64,000 nucleotides of DNA from Geodermatophilus sp. TF02-6 (GCF_003319115.1 NZ_QOHF01000012.1:88662-152661); one strand, 5' to 3'; positions 52,092 to 60,827 are shown, counted from the first letter of the stretch. The notes: generated from the sequence alone by a model not told the origin. Numbers and translations are program-made.

Positions 52092-53729
52092 TCAGGCCTG
52101 GCGCAGCTGCAGCCGCGTCGCGGGCACGCAGCGGTAGGTGCTGCCGTCGGCGCGCTCGCCCCGGCCGGTCCACCGCGCCACCCAGGGGTAGGCGCAGACC
52201 GGACGGGTCCCGGTGACGGTCCCGTCCTCGACGACGCTCGTCGCGTCCAGCGTCCGCGGGGCCGTGCCCTCCTCCACCCACTCGACCACCGCGCGCAGCG
52301 GGTCGACCGGCTGCGCGCCGGCGCCGCCGCCGCAGTGGCCCACACCCGGGAAGAGGAACAGGCGCAGGAACTGCTCGGTCTGGCCACGGCCGAGGGTGTC
52401 CTGGACCCGTTCGTAGTAGTCGATCGAGCCCTGGACGGGGACGCCGAAGTCGGCGCCGCCGTGCCACACCACCAGCTTGCCGCCGGACGCGTGGAACGCC
52501 GAGAGGTCCGGGTCGCTTGCGCCCAGCACCTCGTCGTACCGCTCCACGGCCACGTCGAACCAGTCGGCGTAGGACTCGTAGGTGAGCGAGGTCCAGTCGA
52601 AGTCCGGGTCCTGGGTGAGGAAGTAGCGGAACCACCAGATGTCGAAGACGAACGGCTGTTGGAGCAGGGTGCCGTCGGGCTGCTGGACGACGTCGTGCAG
52701 GCCGGCGTACGGGGCGCCCGGCGGCAGGCCGTACCAGAGGAAGCCGCCGTCCGGCCGGCGCGGGCCCTGCGCGATGCGGCGCATCACCTCGACGTCCTGC
52801 GCGGTGATCTCCCCGCACGGGGTCACGGTCCCGACCAGGGTGCCCAGGTCGAAGGAGCAGGCCAACGGGTCGCTGATGACGCCGTCGACCACGCCGTCGC
52901 CGACGGTGTCACAGGCGGCGACCGTGGCGCTGAGGGCGGCCGCGAACTCGCACGCCGGGATCGGGTTGCCCTCCTCCTCCATGACCAGCTGCCCCCAGAT
53001 CTGCATGGTCTGCAGCTGCGGCCAGTTGATCACCGGGGCGCCCGCGGCGATCCCGTCGTAGTCGTCGGGGTACCGCTGGGCCTCCATCAGCCCCTGGCGG
53101 CCGCCGGTGGAGCAGCCGTTGAAGTAGGAGTGGGCGGGGTCGTGCCCGTAGTAGGCGGCCACCACCGCCTTGGCGGTGACGGTCATGTCGTGGACGCCCT
53201 CGTGGCCGAAGTCCTCGATCGCCGGCCAGTCGAGGGTGCCGTCGGGGTCGAGCGCGAACTGGGCGTCGTCCGTCGGGTCGGTGTTGCTGCCCCGCGGGTT
53301 CCCGGCGTCGGTCGCCGCGGCGGCGTAGCCGGCCCGCAGCGCGGGCAGGAGGCGCTCGGGGGTGCCGCCGGAGAAGCCGCCACCGCCCACGCCCTGGAAC
53401 CGGCCGTTCCAGGTGCTCTCGGGCAGGTCCACCCAGACGGTCACCACGCCGGTGTCCTCGGGGTCGTCGACGGTGAGCGTGACCCGGCAGGACGCCGGTG
53501 TCGTCGCGTCGCCGGCGTCGGTGACCGCCGAGGTGACCGTGGTGTCCGGCAGCCGTAGCTCGCCCAGGCTCGCGCAGGACCGGACCGACTGCGCGGGTCC
53601 GGCATCGGGACCGTGCTGCGGGGGCCCGGCGTCGGCGCTGGGGACGACGAGCGCCAGGCTCGCCGCGGTGGTCGCCAGGACCACCAGCACCGCGCGCCCG
53701 GGGCGGCGGGACCGTCGACGTGACCGCAT
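52092..53729 (-). CDS. Secreted tannase/feruloyl esterase-family hydrolase
   Basis: A 545-residue secreted esterase. A basic start ([11 protein letters not shown]) and hydrophobic core end at about residue 34 in VPSADA, a good signal peptidase I site. The alpha/beta-hydrolase domain has the nucleophile motif NGCSTGGRQG and a late GVGHCGGG; the paired cysteines flanking Ser and His are the CS-HC disulfide typical of tannases. A calcium-site-like DTVGDGVVDGV loop is present. It likely cuts plant phenolic esters outside the cell. The ATG at 53729 has a GGAGGTCGC site; an upstream GTG would mask the signal peptide. Confidence 0.9.
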   Translation of the reverse strand: MRSRRRSRRPGRAVLVVLATTAASLALVVPSADAGPPQHGPDAGPAQSVRSCASLGELRLPDTTVTSAVTDAGDATTPASCRVTLTVDDPEDTGVVTVWVDLPESTWNGRFQGVGGGGFSGGTPERLLPALRAGYAAAATDAGNPRGSNTDPTDDAQFALDPDGTLDWPAIEDFGHEGVHDMTVTAKAVVAAYYGHDPAHSYFNGCSTGGRQGLMEAQRYPDDYDGIAAGAPVINWPQLQTMQIWGQLVMEEEGNPIPACEFAAALSATVAACDTVGDGVVDGVISDPLACSFDLGTLVGTVTPCGEITAQDVEVMRRIAQGPRRPDGGFLWYGLPPGAPYAGLHDVVQQPDGTLLQQPFVFDIWWFRYFLTQDPDFDWTSLTYESYADWFDVAVERYDEVLGASDPDLSAFHASGGKLVVWHGGADFGVPVQGSIDYYERVQDTLGRGQTEQFLRLFLFPGVGHCGGGAGAQPVDPLRAVVEWVEEGTAPRTLDATSVVEDGTVTGTRPVCAYPWVARWTGRGERADGSTYRCVPATRLQLRQA

Positions 53730-53807
53730 GGAGCGACCTCCAGGACCGTCGAGGGGCGGCGCTGCCCCGAGACCGTCACCCTGCCACAGACCGAACCCGG
53801 CGTGGCC

Positions 53808-53937
53808 TCCCTGCAGGGAGAAGGACCCCTCGCCCCCCACCGCTCACGAGCTCGCGGCGGGCCCCTGCGAGGGGCCGCCTCGCAAGCTCGGGGCGCCTCG
53901 GGACGGGGCCGTGGGGGAAAGGGTGGTCCTCGTTCAG
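53808..53937 (-). repeat. Family A structured repeats, compound (locus 10)
   Basis: Several units are nested or abutted between the tannase promoter and the MFS stop. One has the stem CCCCTCGC with GCGAGGGG around CCCACCGCTCACGAGCTCGCGG; another is the GGGACGGGGCC end; a third CTCCCTGCAGGGAG end lies near 53810. On the minus strand ACGAGGACC begins directly after the MFS stop. Confidence 0.75.
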
Positions 53938-55196
53938 GCGGCGACCGGCTCGGACCGCTCCCCGGCGGTGGCCCGGCGCTCGGCCCGGCGCCGCCGCAGC
54001 AGCCCGGCGACGGCGACCAGGGCGAGCGCGACGACGAGCGCCCCGTACACCGTGGCGGTCGGCCGCAGCCCCACCCGGGCCGCGGCCAGCCCGGCGGTGA
54101 TGGCCGGGACGCTGAAGGCCAGGTAGCCGACGACGAAGACGCTGGAGAGCAACCCGCCGCGCTCGCCGGCCGCGACCCCGCGGGTGACCGTGGCGATCGC
54201 GCCGAGGAAGGCCGCGCCGAAGCCGAACCCGGAGACGACGGCGGCCGCGAAGAACAGCACCGGGGCGGCGGTGAGCAGCGCGGCGACGGTGGCGGTGACG
54301 CCGACGGCGAAGACCAGGCAGCCGCTGAGCATGGCGGTGCGGGCGGAGGCCCGCCACAGGCTCACCGACCCGACCGTGCCGGTGGCGTTCACCGCGACCA
54401 GCAGCAGGCTGCCGACCAGGTGGTCCTCGACGCCGAAGACGCCGGCCATCACCGACGGGCCCAGCGACAGGTACAGCCCGCTCAGCGCCCACAGCGCGAC
54501 CAGGCAGGGCAGCGCGACGAGGAAGGCGCCGCGCTGGGCGGCGGGGACGTGCACCCGCGGCCGCAGCGAGGCCAGCGCGCCCGGTACCCGCGGCGAGGAC
54601 TCCGGCAGCAGGACCGGCAGGAGCAGCGCGGCGGCGGTGAACAGGGCGGTCGTCGTGCCGAACACCCAGGTGGTGGGGGCCGGCACGAACTCGATGGCCA
54701 GCCCTGCGCCGACCGCGCCGAGCGCCAGCCCGAGGCCGGGGGAGGCGCTGTTGAGCAGCGCGCCCGTCGGCCGGTCGGCGCGCTGGAAGTCCAGCAGGGT
54801 GGCCCCCAGCGTCCCGGTGAGGGTGCCCACCGACAGGCCCTGGACCACGCGGGCGGCCAGGAGCCAGCCCACCCCGTCGGCCAGGAGGAACAGCAGGCCG
54901 GCGACCGCCTGCAGCAGCAGCCCGGCGACGAGCACCGGACGGCGGCCCACGTGGTCGGAGAGGGCGCCGACGACCAGCAGCGCGGCCAGCAGCGCGAAGG
55001 CGTAGATCCCGAAGACCGTCGTCAGGACGCCGGAGGAGAAGCCGAACCGCTCCTGGTAGACGCGGTAGAGCGGCGACGGGACGCCGGAGGCGGCCAGCAC
55101 GAGCACCAGCAGCAGGCCCGCCGTCCAGAACGACACGGCGCGGGGGACGCGGCGGCGGGGCACGCTCCTCGGCAAGCCCGCCCGCCGCGGGCGCAT
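53934..55196 (-). CDS. MFS transporter
   Basis: A 420-residue major-facilitator protein with twelve hydrophobic helices. The loop between helices 2 and 3 has the MFS motif GALSDHVGRRPVL, and YRVYQERFGFSS lies after helix 1. It resembles drug/proton antiporters. The ATG at 55196 gives a basic N-terminus (RPRRAGLPRSVPRRRV). It begins 14 bases after the MftD-like gene, so co-transcription is likely. Confidence 0.9.
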   Translation of the reverse strand: MRPRRAGLPRSVPRRRVPRAVSFWTAGLLLVLVLAASGVPSPLYRVYQERFGFSSGVLTTVFGIYAFALLAALLVVGALSDHVGRRPVLVAGLLLQAVAGLLFLLADGVGWLLAARVVQGLSVGTLTGTLGATLLDFQRADRPTGALLNSASPGLGLALGAVGAGLAIEFVPAPTTWVFGTTTALFTAAALLLPVLLPESSPRVPGALASLRPRVHVPAAQRGAFLVALPCLVALWALSGLYLSLGPSVMAGVFGVEDHLVGSLLLVAVNATGTVGSVSLWRASARTAMLSGCLVFAVGVTATVAALLTAAPVLFFAAAVVSGFGFGAAFLGAIATVTRGVAAGERGGLLSSVFVVGYLAFSVPAITAGLAAARVGLRPTATVYGALVVALALVAVAGLLRRRRAERRATAGERSEPVAA

Positions 55197-55210
55197 TCCC
55201 GACGCGCCGG

Positions 55211-56380
55211 TCAGCGGCGCTCGAAGTCCGGCGGCAGGACGACGTCCTCCCGGGCCAGGTCGTGCACCGAGGACCGGCCCAGCCCGAGCAGCGCCTCGTC
55301 GATGCCCTGCCGGATGATCGACAGCACGTTCTGCACGCCGCGCTCGCCGTTCGCGGCCATCCCCCACAGGTAGGCGCGGCCGATCATCACCGCCTTGGCG
55401 CCCAGGGCCATCGCCTTGACCACGTCGGCGCCGCGGCGGACCCCGCCGTCCATCAGCACCTCGACCTGGTCGCCGACCGCGTCGACCACGGCCGGCAGGG
55501 AGCGGATCGCGCCCGGCGTGCTGTCGAGGTTGTTGCCGCCGTGCGTGGAGACGGAGATCGCCGTGACGCCGGCGTCGACGGCGCGGCGGGCGTCGTCGAT
55601 CCGGCTGATCCCCTTGAGCATGAACGGCCCGCCCCACTGCTCGCGCAGCCAGGCGACGTCCTCCCAGCGCGGCAGCGCGGTGGCCATCCACTCGCCGTAG
55701 GCGCCGAAGAAGTTCGGCGGCTGCTGCCCGTCGAGCGCCAGGTTGGGCACGGAGAGCTCGGGGATCGAGCCGGTGCGCAGGTAGGTGGTCAGCCAGCGCG
55801 GCTTGCGCAGCACCTCGGGGGCGAACTTCAGCGCGTTCTTGACGTCGATCTTCTCGGGGATCGGCGGGCTGCCCCAGTCGCGGCGCGAGGCGAACGACCA
55901 GTCCAGGGTCATGATCAGGCCCTTGGCGCCGGCGGCGCGGGCGCGCTCGGCGCGGGCGAGGATCGTCTCCCGGGAGCCGACCCAGTACATCTGGAAGAAC
56001 AGCTTGGGGTTGACCGCGCCGACCTCCTCGACCGGCTTGCTGGCGAAGGAGGACAGGCCCATCGCGACGTCCTGGGCCGCGGCGGCGCGGGCGACGGCGA
56101 CCTCGCCGTCGGGGTGCACCGCCTGCACGCCGGTGGGGGAGACCAGGACGGGCATGGAGACCTCCTGGCCCATGACCGTCGTCGCCGTCTCCCGCTTGGC
56201 CGGCAGGTCGGCGACGTGCGGGCGCCAGACGATCTCGTCGAAGGCGGCCGTGTTGTCGTTCGCCGTCAGGCCCTTCTCGGTGCCGGCGACCAGGGCCAGG
56301 TACACCGAGCGCGGCAGCCGCTTCTGCGCCCGGTGCCGCGCCTCCTCGACGGTCTCGAACCAGTCCTTGGTGCTCGCCAT
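55211..56380 (-). CDS. mftD: MftD-like FMN-dependent alpha-hydroxy-acid dehydrogenase
   Basis: A 389-residue FMN enzyme very like pre-mycofactocin synthase MftD: KDWFETVEEARHRAQKRLP, VAGTEKGLTANDN, LVSPTGVQAVHPDGEVAVA, LFFQMYWVGSRE and VSTHGGNNLDSTPGAIRSLP, with the presumed catalytic His280. MftD oxidises a tyrosine-valine-derived intermediate to give the redox cofactor mycofactocin. None of mftA, mftB, mftC, mftE or mftF is visible within the window, so the true substrate may differ. ATG 56380 is preceded by GAGGACTCTC. It is followed by an MFS gene. Confidence 0.85.
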   Translation of the reverse strand: MASTKDWFETVEEARHRAQKRLPRSVYLALVAGTEKGLTANDNTAAFDEIVWRPHVADLPAKRETATTVMGQEVSMPVLVSPTGVQAVHPDGEVAVARAAAAQDVAMGLSSFASKPVEEVGAVNPKLFFQMYWVGSRETILARAERARAAGAKGLIMTLDWSFASRRDWGSPPIPEKIDVKNALKFAPEVLRKPRWLTTYLRTGSIPELSVPNLALDGQQPPNFFGAYGEWMATALPRWEDVAWLREQWGGPFMLKGISRIDDARRAVDAGVTAISVSTHGGNNLDSTPGAIRSLPAVVDAVGDQVEVLMDGGVRRGADVVKAMALGAKAVMIGRAYLWGMAANGERGVQNVLSIIRQGIDEALLGLGRSSVHDLAREDVVLPPDFERR

Positions 56381-56489
56381 GAGAGTCCTCCGCGCTCGCC
56401 GCCGATCCAGGGCGTGCCCGGCGGTGCCGGTGACGCACGCCACGCCCGCGCCATGGTGCCAGCCGTGGCACTGAGTGTCACCGGGCCCC

Positions 56490-56582
56490 GTCGGCCTCCC
56501 TGCAGGGTCCCGCCGCGAGCCTGCGAGGGTGGGGGGTAGGGAGGTCCTTCTACGAGGGGTGGGGAGGACGGGGTCCTTCATG
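56490..56582 (-). repeat. Family A structured repeat overlapping the cobIJ 3' end (locus 11)
   Basis: On the minus strand GAAGGACCCCGTCCTCCCC is part of the last cobIJ codons; the stop TAG comes from CCTCGTAGAAGGACC, where a second unit starts. Stem CCTCCCTGC (56495-56503) pairs with GTAGGGAGG (56536-56544), with one G-T pair. Confidence 0.85.
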
Positions 56583-58067
56583 GGTGCGCGGGGTCCAGAC
56601 GGCGCCCGACCGGCCGACCCGGGTCTGCGAGGAGCCGACGAGCACCAGGCAGCGCATGTCCACGGTCTCGGGGTCCAGCTCGCCCAGCGTGGTGACCGTC
56701 ACGCTCTCCTCCGGGCCGCCGACGTCGCGGCCGACGACGACCACCGTGCCGGGGGCGCGGGTCCCCAGCAGCACCTCCTGCGCCTCGGCGAGCTGGTGCG
56801 GTCGCGCCCGCGACCGCGGGTTGTACAGCGCGATCACCAGGTCGGCCGCGGCCGCGTGGCGCAGCCGGTCGACGACGACGTCCCAGGGCTTGCGGACGTC
56901 GGAGAGGCTGATCACGGCGAAGTCGTGGCCCAGCGGCGCGCCGACCCGGGCGGCGACGGCCTGGGCGGCGGTCAGCCCGGGCAGCACCCGCACCGGGACG
57001 CCGGCCAACTCCGGCCGGTCGGCCACCTCGAGCACCGCCGCGGCCATGGCGAAGACCCCGGGGTCGCCGCTGGAGACCACCGCGACCCGGCGTCCGGACC
57101 GGGCCAGGGTCAGGGCGTGCGCGGCCCGCTCGGCCTCCACCCGGTTGTCGCTGGGGTGGCGGGTCTGCCGCGGGTTGGCCGGCACCCGGTCGAGGTAGGG
57201 GCCGTAGCCGACCAGGTCGTCAGCGGCGGCCAGCGCGTCGGCGGCCTCCGGCGTGGTCCAGCTGCGCGCGCCCGGGCCGAGCCCGACCACGACGACCTCG
57301 CCGCGGCCGGCTGCGGCCCCGTCGGACCGCCCGGGTCCGGGGGTCGGCCCGGTCAGCGGGCTGGGCAGCAGGGCGAGGGAGAAGTACGGCACGGTCGCCG
57401 GGTCGACGTCGGCCAGGGGTGCCGCGCGCTGCCGGTCGGTGGTCGCCCGCTCCACGTAGAGGGCGCGGTCGAGGACGCCGGCGCGGTCGAACGCCTCCCG
57501 CACCTGCGGGAAGGTGCGGCCGAGCTTGACCACCGCGGCCGCGTCGGTGGCGGCCAGCTCCTCGGCGAGCCGCTCGGCGCCGAGCGTGCCGGGCAGCACG
57601 GTGAGCACCTCGTCCCGCTCGACCAGCGGCCGGCCGACCGCTGCCGCGGCGCCGCTGACGCTGGTCACGCCGGGCACGACCTCGGTGGGGTAGCGGTGCG
57701 CCAGCCGCTTGTGCATGTGCATGTAGGAGCCGTAGAAGAACGGGTCGCCCTCGGCGAGGACGACGACGTCGCGCCCGGCGTCGAGGTGCGCGGCCAGCCG
57801 GGCCGCGGCCGCCTCGTAGAACTCGTCGATCGCGCCTTGGTAGCCGCCGGGGTGGTCGGTGGTCTCGGTGGTGACGGGGTAGACCAGCAGCTCCTCGACC
57901 TGGCCCTCGCGCAGGTAGGGGGCGGCCAGCGCGCGGGCCACCGAGCGGCCGTGCCGGGCGGCGTGGTAGGCGACGACGTCGGCCGCGCCGATCAGCCGGG
58001 CGCCCTTGACCGTGACCAGCTCCGGGTCGCCCGGCCCGAGCCCGACCCCGTACAACCGCCCGGTCAC
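56550..58067 (-). CDS. cobIJ: Precorrin-2 C20- / precorrin-3B C17-methyltransferase fusion
   Basis: A 505-residue fusion of two tetrapyrrole methylases. CobI covers about residues 1-245 (GRLYGVGLGPGDPELVTVK, VVLAEGDPFFYGSYMHM). CobJ covers about 255-490 (VVVVGLGPGARSWTTPEA, AVVSSGDPGVFAMAAAV, LYNPRSRARPHQL, VGRDVGGPEESV). The fusion is usual in actinobacteria. The last 11 or so residues, THEGPRPPHPS, are encoded by a family A repeat that replaces the normal end. GTG start at 58067, 37 bases after cobH. Confidence 0.95.
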   Translation of the reverse strand: MTGRLYGVGLGPGDPELVTVKGARLIGAADVVAYHAARHGRSVARALAAPYLREGQVEELLVYPVTTETTDHPGGYQGAIDEFYEAAAARLAAHLDAGRDVVVLAEGDPFFYGSYMHMHKRLAHRYPTEVVPGVTSVSGAAAAVGRPLVERDEVLTVLPGTLGAERLAEELAATDAAAVVKLGRTFPQVREAFDRAGVLDRALYVERATTDRQRAAPLADVDPATVPYFSLALLPSPLTGPTPGPGRSDGAAAGRGEVVVVGLGPGARSWTTPEAADALAAADDLVGYGPYLDRVPANPRQTRHPSDNRVEAERAAHALTLARSGRRVAVVSSGDPGVFAMAAAVLEVADRPELAGVPVRVLPGLTAAQAVAARVGAPLGHDFAVISLSDVRKPWDVVVDRLRHAAAADLVIALYNPRSRARPHQLAEAQEVLLGTRAPGTVVVVGRDVGGPEESVTVTTLGELDPETVDMRCLVLVGSSQTRVGRSGAVWTPRTHEGPRPPHPS

Positions 58068-58080
58068 CAGCCGCCCCCCG

Positions 58081-58104
58081 GGGCCGAAATGGCCATTTCG
58101 GCCC
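58081..58104. repeat. Perfect palindrome between cobH and cobIJ
   Basis: GGGCCGAAATGG followed directly by its reverse complement CCATTTCGGCCC, starting immediately after the cobH stop. It is AT-rich in the middle and would form a perfect hairpin in the cobGHIJ transcript. Confidence 0.85.
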
Positions 58105-58725
58105 TCACTCGACGTCGCTCGCGATCGCGTTGACCGCCGCGGCGGTGATCGCGCTCCCGCCGCGGCGGCCCCGGACGACCAGGGAGGGCAGGTCGGAGGC
58201 GGCGAGCGCCTCCTTCGACTCCGCGGCGCCGATGAAGCCGACCGGGACGCCGACCACCGCGGCCGGCCGGGGCGCGCCGGCGGCGACCATCTCCAGCAGG
58301 TGGAACAGCGCGGTCGGCGCGTTGCCGATCGCCACGACCGCGCCGTCGAGCCGGTCGCGCCAGAGCTCCAGCGCCGCGGCGGAGCGGGTGGTGCCCAGCC
58401 GGTGCGCCAGCTCCGGCGTGCGCGGATCGGTCAACGTGCAGACGACGTCGTTGTCCGCCGGCAGCCGGCGGCGAGTGATGCCGGCGGCCACCATCTGCGC
58501 GTCGCAGAGCACCGGCGCCCCGCCGTCCAGCGCCTTCCGGGCGCGGGCGACGACGTCCGGCGAGTACGCGAGGTCGGCGACCAGGTCGACCTGCCCGCAG
58601 GCGTGCACCATCCGCACCGCGACCCGGGCCACCTGCTCGGGCAGGCCGGTGAGATCGGTCTCGGCGCGGATGGTGGCGAACGAGCGCCGGTAGATCTCGG
58701 CGCCGTCCCTCTCGTACTCGTACAT
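58105..58725 (-). CDS. cobH: Precorrin-8X methylmutase
   Basis: A 206-residue CobH/CbiC that moves the methyl group from C11 to C12. Diagnostic parts: [30 protein letters not shown] (active-site His), [29 protein letters not shown] and the C-terminal [18 protein letters not shown]. The ATG overlaps the cobG stop by one base. A palindrome follows before cobIJ. Confidence 0.96.
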   Translation of the reverse strand: MYEYERDGAEIYRRSFATIRAETDLTGLPEQVARVAVRMVHACGQVDLVADLAYSPDVVARARKALDGGAPVLCDAQMVAAGITRRRLPADNDVVCTLTDPRTPELAHRLGTTRSAAALELWRDRLDGAVVAIGNAPTALFHLLEMVAAGAPRPAAVVGVPVGFIGAAESKEALAASDLPSLVVRGRRGGSAITAAAVNAIASDVE

Positions 58726-59918
58726 CAGGCCTTCCCGACTCGGTATCCGGTCCCGGTCGCCACCACGTCGACGACGTTCCCCCGCGGGCGGCCGCAGCGG
58801 CGCTCGCACCCGGCCCAGTGCTGGCGGGCGCCGGCCGTCGGCAGCGTCCGCGCCGCCACCGCCGCCGCGGCGTCGGCGCGCACGTCGGCCAGCGACCTGG
58901 CGCACCCCGGCCGCCCGGCGCAGGCGGTGACCCGCAGCCAGGCGCTGCCCGGGTCGAGCACCAACCCGGCGGCGGTGAGCGCCGCGGCGGCGGAGTCGTC
59001 GGCCAGGTCCGGCAGGACGACGCTGCGCCACGGGGTCAGCTGCACCTCGTCGGCGAGGTGGGCCAGCAGGTCCGCCTGGACAGCGCTCAGCCGACCGAGC
59101 GGGACGACGGCGACGAGCGCGCTCGCCCCGTCGACCTGGTCGACGGGCCCGACGGGTCCGGTGGACGGGGCGCCCGGGACCGGCCCCGGCTCGGAACGGG
59201 GGCCTCGCAGGCGCCCGGTGACGCGCTGGGGACCGCCGTCCAACTCGGCCAGCCGCCAGGCGGTGCCACCCTGCGCGGCGCGCTCCTCGAGGAAGGCGGC
59301 CGTGGCGGCGAGCGCCAGGGCCACCGCCGCGTCGGGGGCCGCGCGCAGGCCGGTGTCGACGCCGGCGAGGGTGAGCGCGACGTCGTCCGGCCCGAGGGCG
59401 AGCAGGCCGACGTCCCCGCCGAGGCCGGCGACGTCGCCGCGGCCGTCGTCCAGGGTGGCGAGGAAGCGGCCGGGCAGCGCGGCGAACGCCGGCTCGGCGC
59501 GGATCCCGGCGTCCAGCGCCCGCACCCACGGCCGCACGTCGAGGTGCCCGCCGGCGCGGCCGGACAGCGTGCTGGCCAGGACGTTGCGGACCCGCTCGTG
59601 GGTCGCGCTGGGCAGCAGGCCCGCGGCGGCCAGCCGCTCGCCCAGGGCGGCCTCGGTGCCCGCCGCCAGGCCGCGCAGCTGCACGTTGCCCCGGCTGGTC
59701 AGCTCCAGGGCGCCGTCGCCGAGCTCCCGGGCGGCCGCGGCCAGGGCGCGCAGCTGGGCGGCGGTCAGCAGGCCGCCGGGCACCCGCACGCGGGCGAGGG
59801 CGCCGTCGGCGGCGGCGTGCGTCTGCAACGCCCCCGGGCACGCGTCGGCCCGGACGCGGGGGACGGCGGGCACGGCGCTGGTGGGCACGGCGCTGGTGGG
59901 CACGGCGCTGGTGGGCAT
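58725..59918 (-). CDS. cobG: Precorrin-3B synthase
   Basis: A 397-residue protein of the sulfite/nitrite reductase-like family. It shows [31 protein letters not shown] and the cysteines [14 protein letters not shown] and [13 protein letters not shown] that hold the [4Fe-4S] centre. CobG is the oxygen-dependent hydroxylase of the aerobic route. The N-terminus is made by 15-base repeats (PTSAV), each with a GTG; the ATG at 59918 is the first of these possible starts. A central Pro/Gly-rich stretch is longer than usual. Confidence 0.92.
   Translation of the reverse strand: MPTSAVPTSAVPTSAVPAVPRVRADACPGALQTHAAADGALARVRVPGGLLTAAQLRALAAAARELGDGALELTSRGNVQLRGLAAGTEAALGERLAAAGLLPSATHERVRNVLASTLSGRAGGHLDVRPWVRALDAGIRAEPAFAALPGRFLATLDDGRGDVAGLGGDVGLLALGPDDVALTLAGVDTGLRAAPDAAVALALAATAAFLEERAAQGGTAWRLAELDGGPQRVTGRLRGPRSEPGPVPGAPSTGPVGPVDQVDGASALVAVVPLGRLSAVQADLLAHLADEVQLTPWRSVVLPDLADDSAAAALTAAGLVLDPGSAWLRVTACAGRPGCARSLADVRADAAAAVAARTLPTAGARQHWAGCERRCGRPRGNVVDVVATGTGYRVGKA
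59871..59918 (-). repeat. 15-base tandem repeat at the cobG start
   Basis: Three copies of CAGCGCCGTGCCCAC on the minus strand, encoding PTSAV units. The first ends in the ATG and the others each contain an in-frame GTG, so several start codons lie 15 bases apart. Confidence 0.85.
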
Positions 59919-59933
59919 GGCGCTGGCGAGGGT

Positions 59934-59998
59934 ACTGGGAGGACCTCGCTGCCCCCCGTCCCTCGCTCCGATCGGGTCGGGACCCTGCAGCGAGGCCG
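59934..59998 (+). repeat. Family A structured repeat (locus 12)
   Basis: Upstream of cobG. CCTCGCTGC (59944-59952) pairs perfectly with GCAGCGAGG (59987-59995); the loop CCCCCGTCCCTCGCTCCGATCG differs from the usual core. On the plus strand it begins GGAGGACC and ends in GGCC. Confidence 0.8.
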
Positions 59999-60009
59999 GC
60001 TTGGCGCGG

Positions 60010-60711
60010 TCAGTGCAGCTCGCGTCCGCCCTCGTCGAACGACATCCACACCCGCCGGCGGTCGGCCCGGCTGTGCACCTGCGCCATGGCCGCCACCCGG
60101 CGGCGCTGGTCGAAGCTGGCGACGTGCTGGACGACGGCGACCTCGGCATCGCGCATCGCGTGCTCGGCCTCGACCTCCGCGGGCGTCGACGGGAACTCGT
60201 GGTCGGAGTCGCCCTGCACGACCGTCCGCGGGTGGGTGTACGGGCTGTCCGGCGGCAGGTGGCCGCCGATCCGGCCGTAGGCGCCGAGCACCAGCAGGAG
60301 CAGGCCGACGACGACGGAGAAGACCACGTTCTGGAACTGGAAGGCCAGGATGTTGAACGAGGTGCGCAGCACCGCCAGGTTCACCAGGGCGGAGAGCAGG
60401 AACAGCGAGCCGGCGACGATCATGATGGTCGAGGTGACCCGCGGGCTGCGCGCGGCGGCGACGAGCAGCACGAGCGCCATCACCACCGAGATGGTCGACA
60501 GCAGGCCGTTGGACGACAGGCCGAGGATGCGCTCGCCCCGGGTGGAGAAGAAGGCGAGCTGGTTGGCGAAGCCGAGCAGACCGAAGACCAGGAGCACCAG
60601 CGCCACCACGACGGCGCCGATGCGTTGCACGGCGTAGACGCGGGCGCCGAGTCCCGGGCGGTCCTCGCTGGATCGGTTCGTGCGGTGCGGGAGGTGCTGT
60701 CGCAGTGCCAT
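60010..60711 (-). CDS. DUF4383-like membrane protein
   Basis: A 233-residue membrane protein with four helices: VVALVLLVFGLLGFANQLAF, SVVMALVLLVAAAR, IMIVAGSLFLLSALVNLAVL and VVFSVVVGLLLLVLGAYGR. The pattern FNILAFQFQNVVFSVVVGL and the early PGLGARVYAVQRIG fit DUF4383. The C-terminal 75 residues are hydrophilic and acidic (AEVEAEHAMRDAEV). Function unknown. ATG at 60711. Confidence 0.78.
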   Translation of the reverse strand: MALRQHLPHRTNRSSEDRPGLGARVYAVQRIGAVVVALVLLVFGLLGFANQLAFFSTRGERILGLSSNGLLSTISVVMALVLLVAAARSPRVTSTIMIVAGSLFLLSALVNLAVLRTSFNILAFQFQNVVFSVVVGLLLLVLGAYGRIGGHLPPDSPYTHPRTVVQGDSDHEFPSTPAEVEAEHAMRDAEVAVVQHVASFDQRRRVAAMAQVHSRADRRRVWMSFDEGGRELH

Positions 60712-60827
60712 GGGAGGCTCCCGAGGACGGTGGTGGTGCCCATTCTCCGCCTCCCGAGCGGCTCTGGATGCGGTTGCGTGCACGCCCTCCCGGGAAGCCC
60801 GGGGCGGCCGGGGTCGTTGACCCGGGC

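Noticed and set aside
52092..56380. A plant-phenolic degradation cluster formed by the tannase, MFS and FMN enzyme genes
   Set aside because: No aromatic catabolic genes are present, and repeats and separate promoters lie between the genes. The FMN enzyme matches MftD better than a phenolic-acid enzyme.
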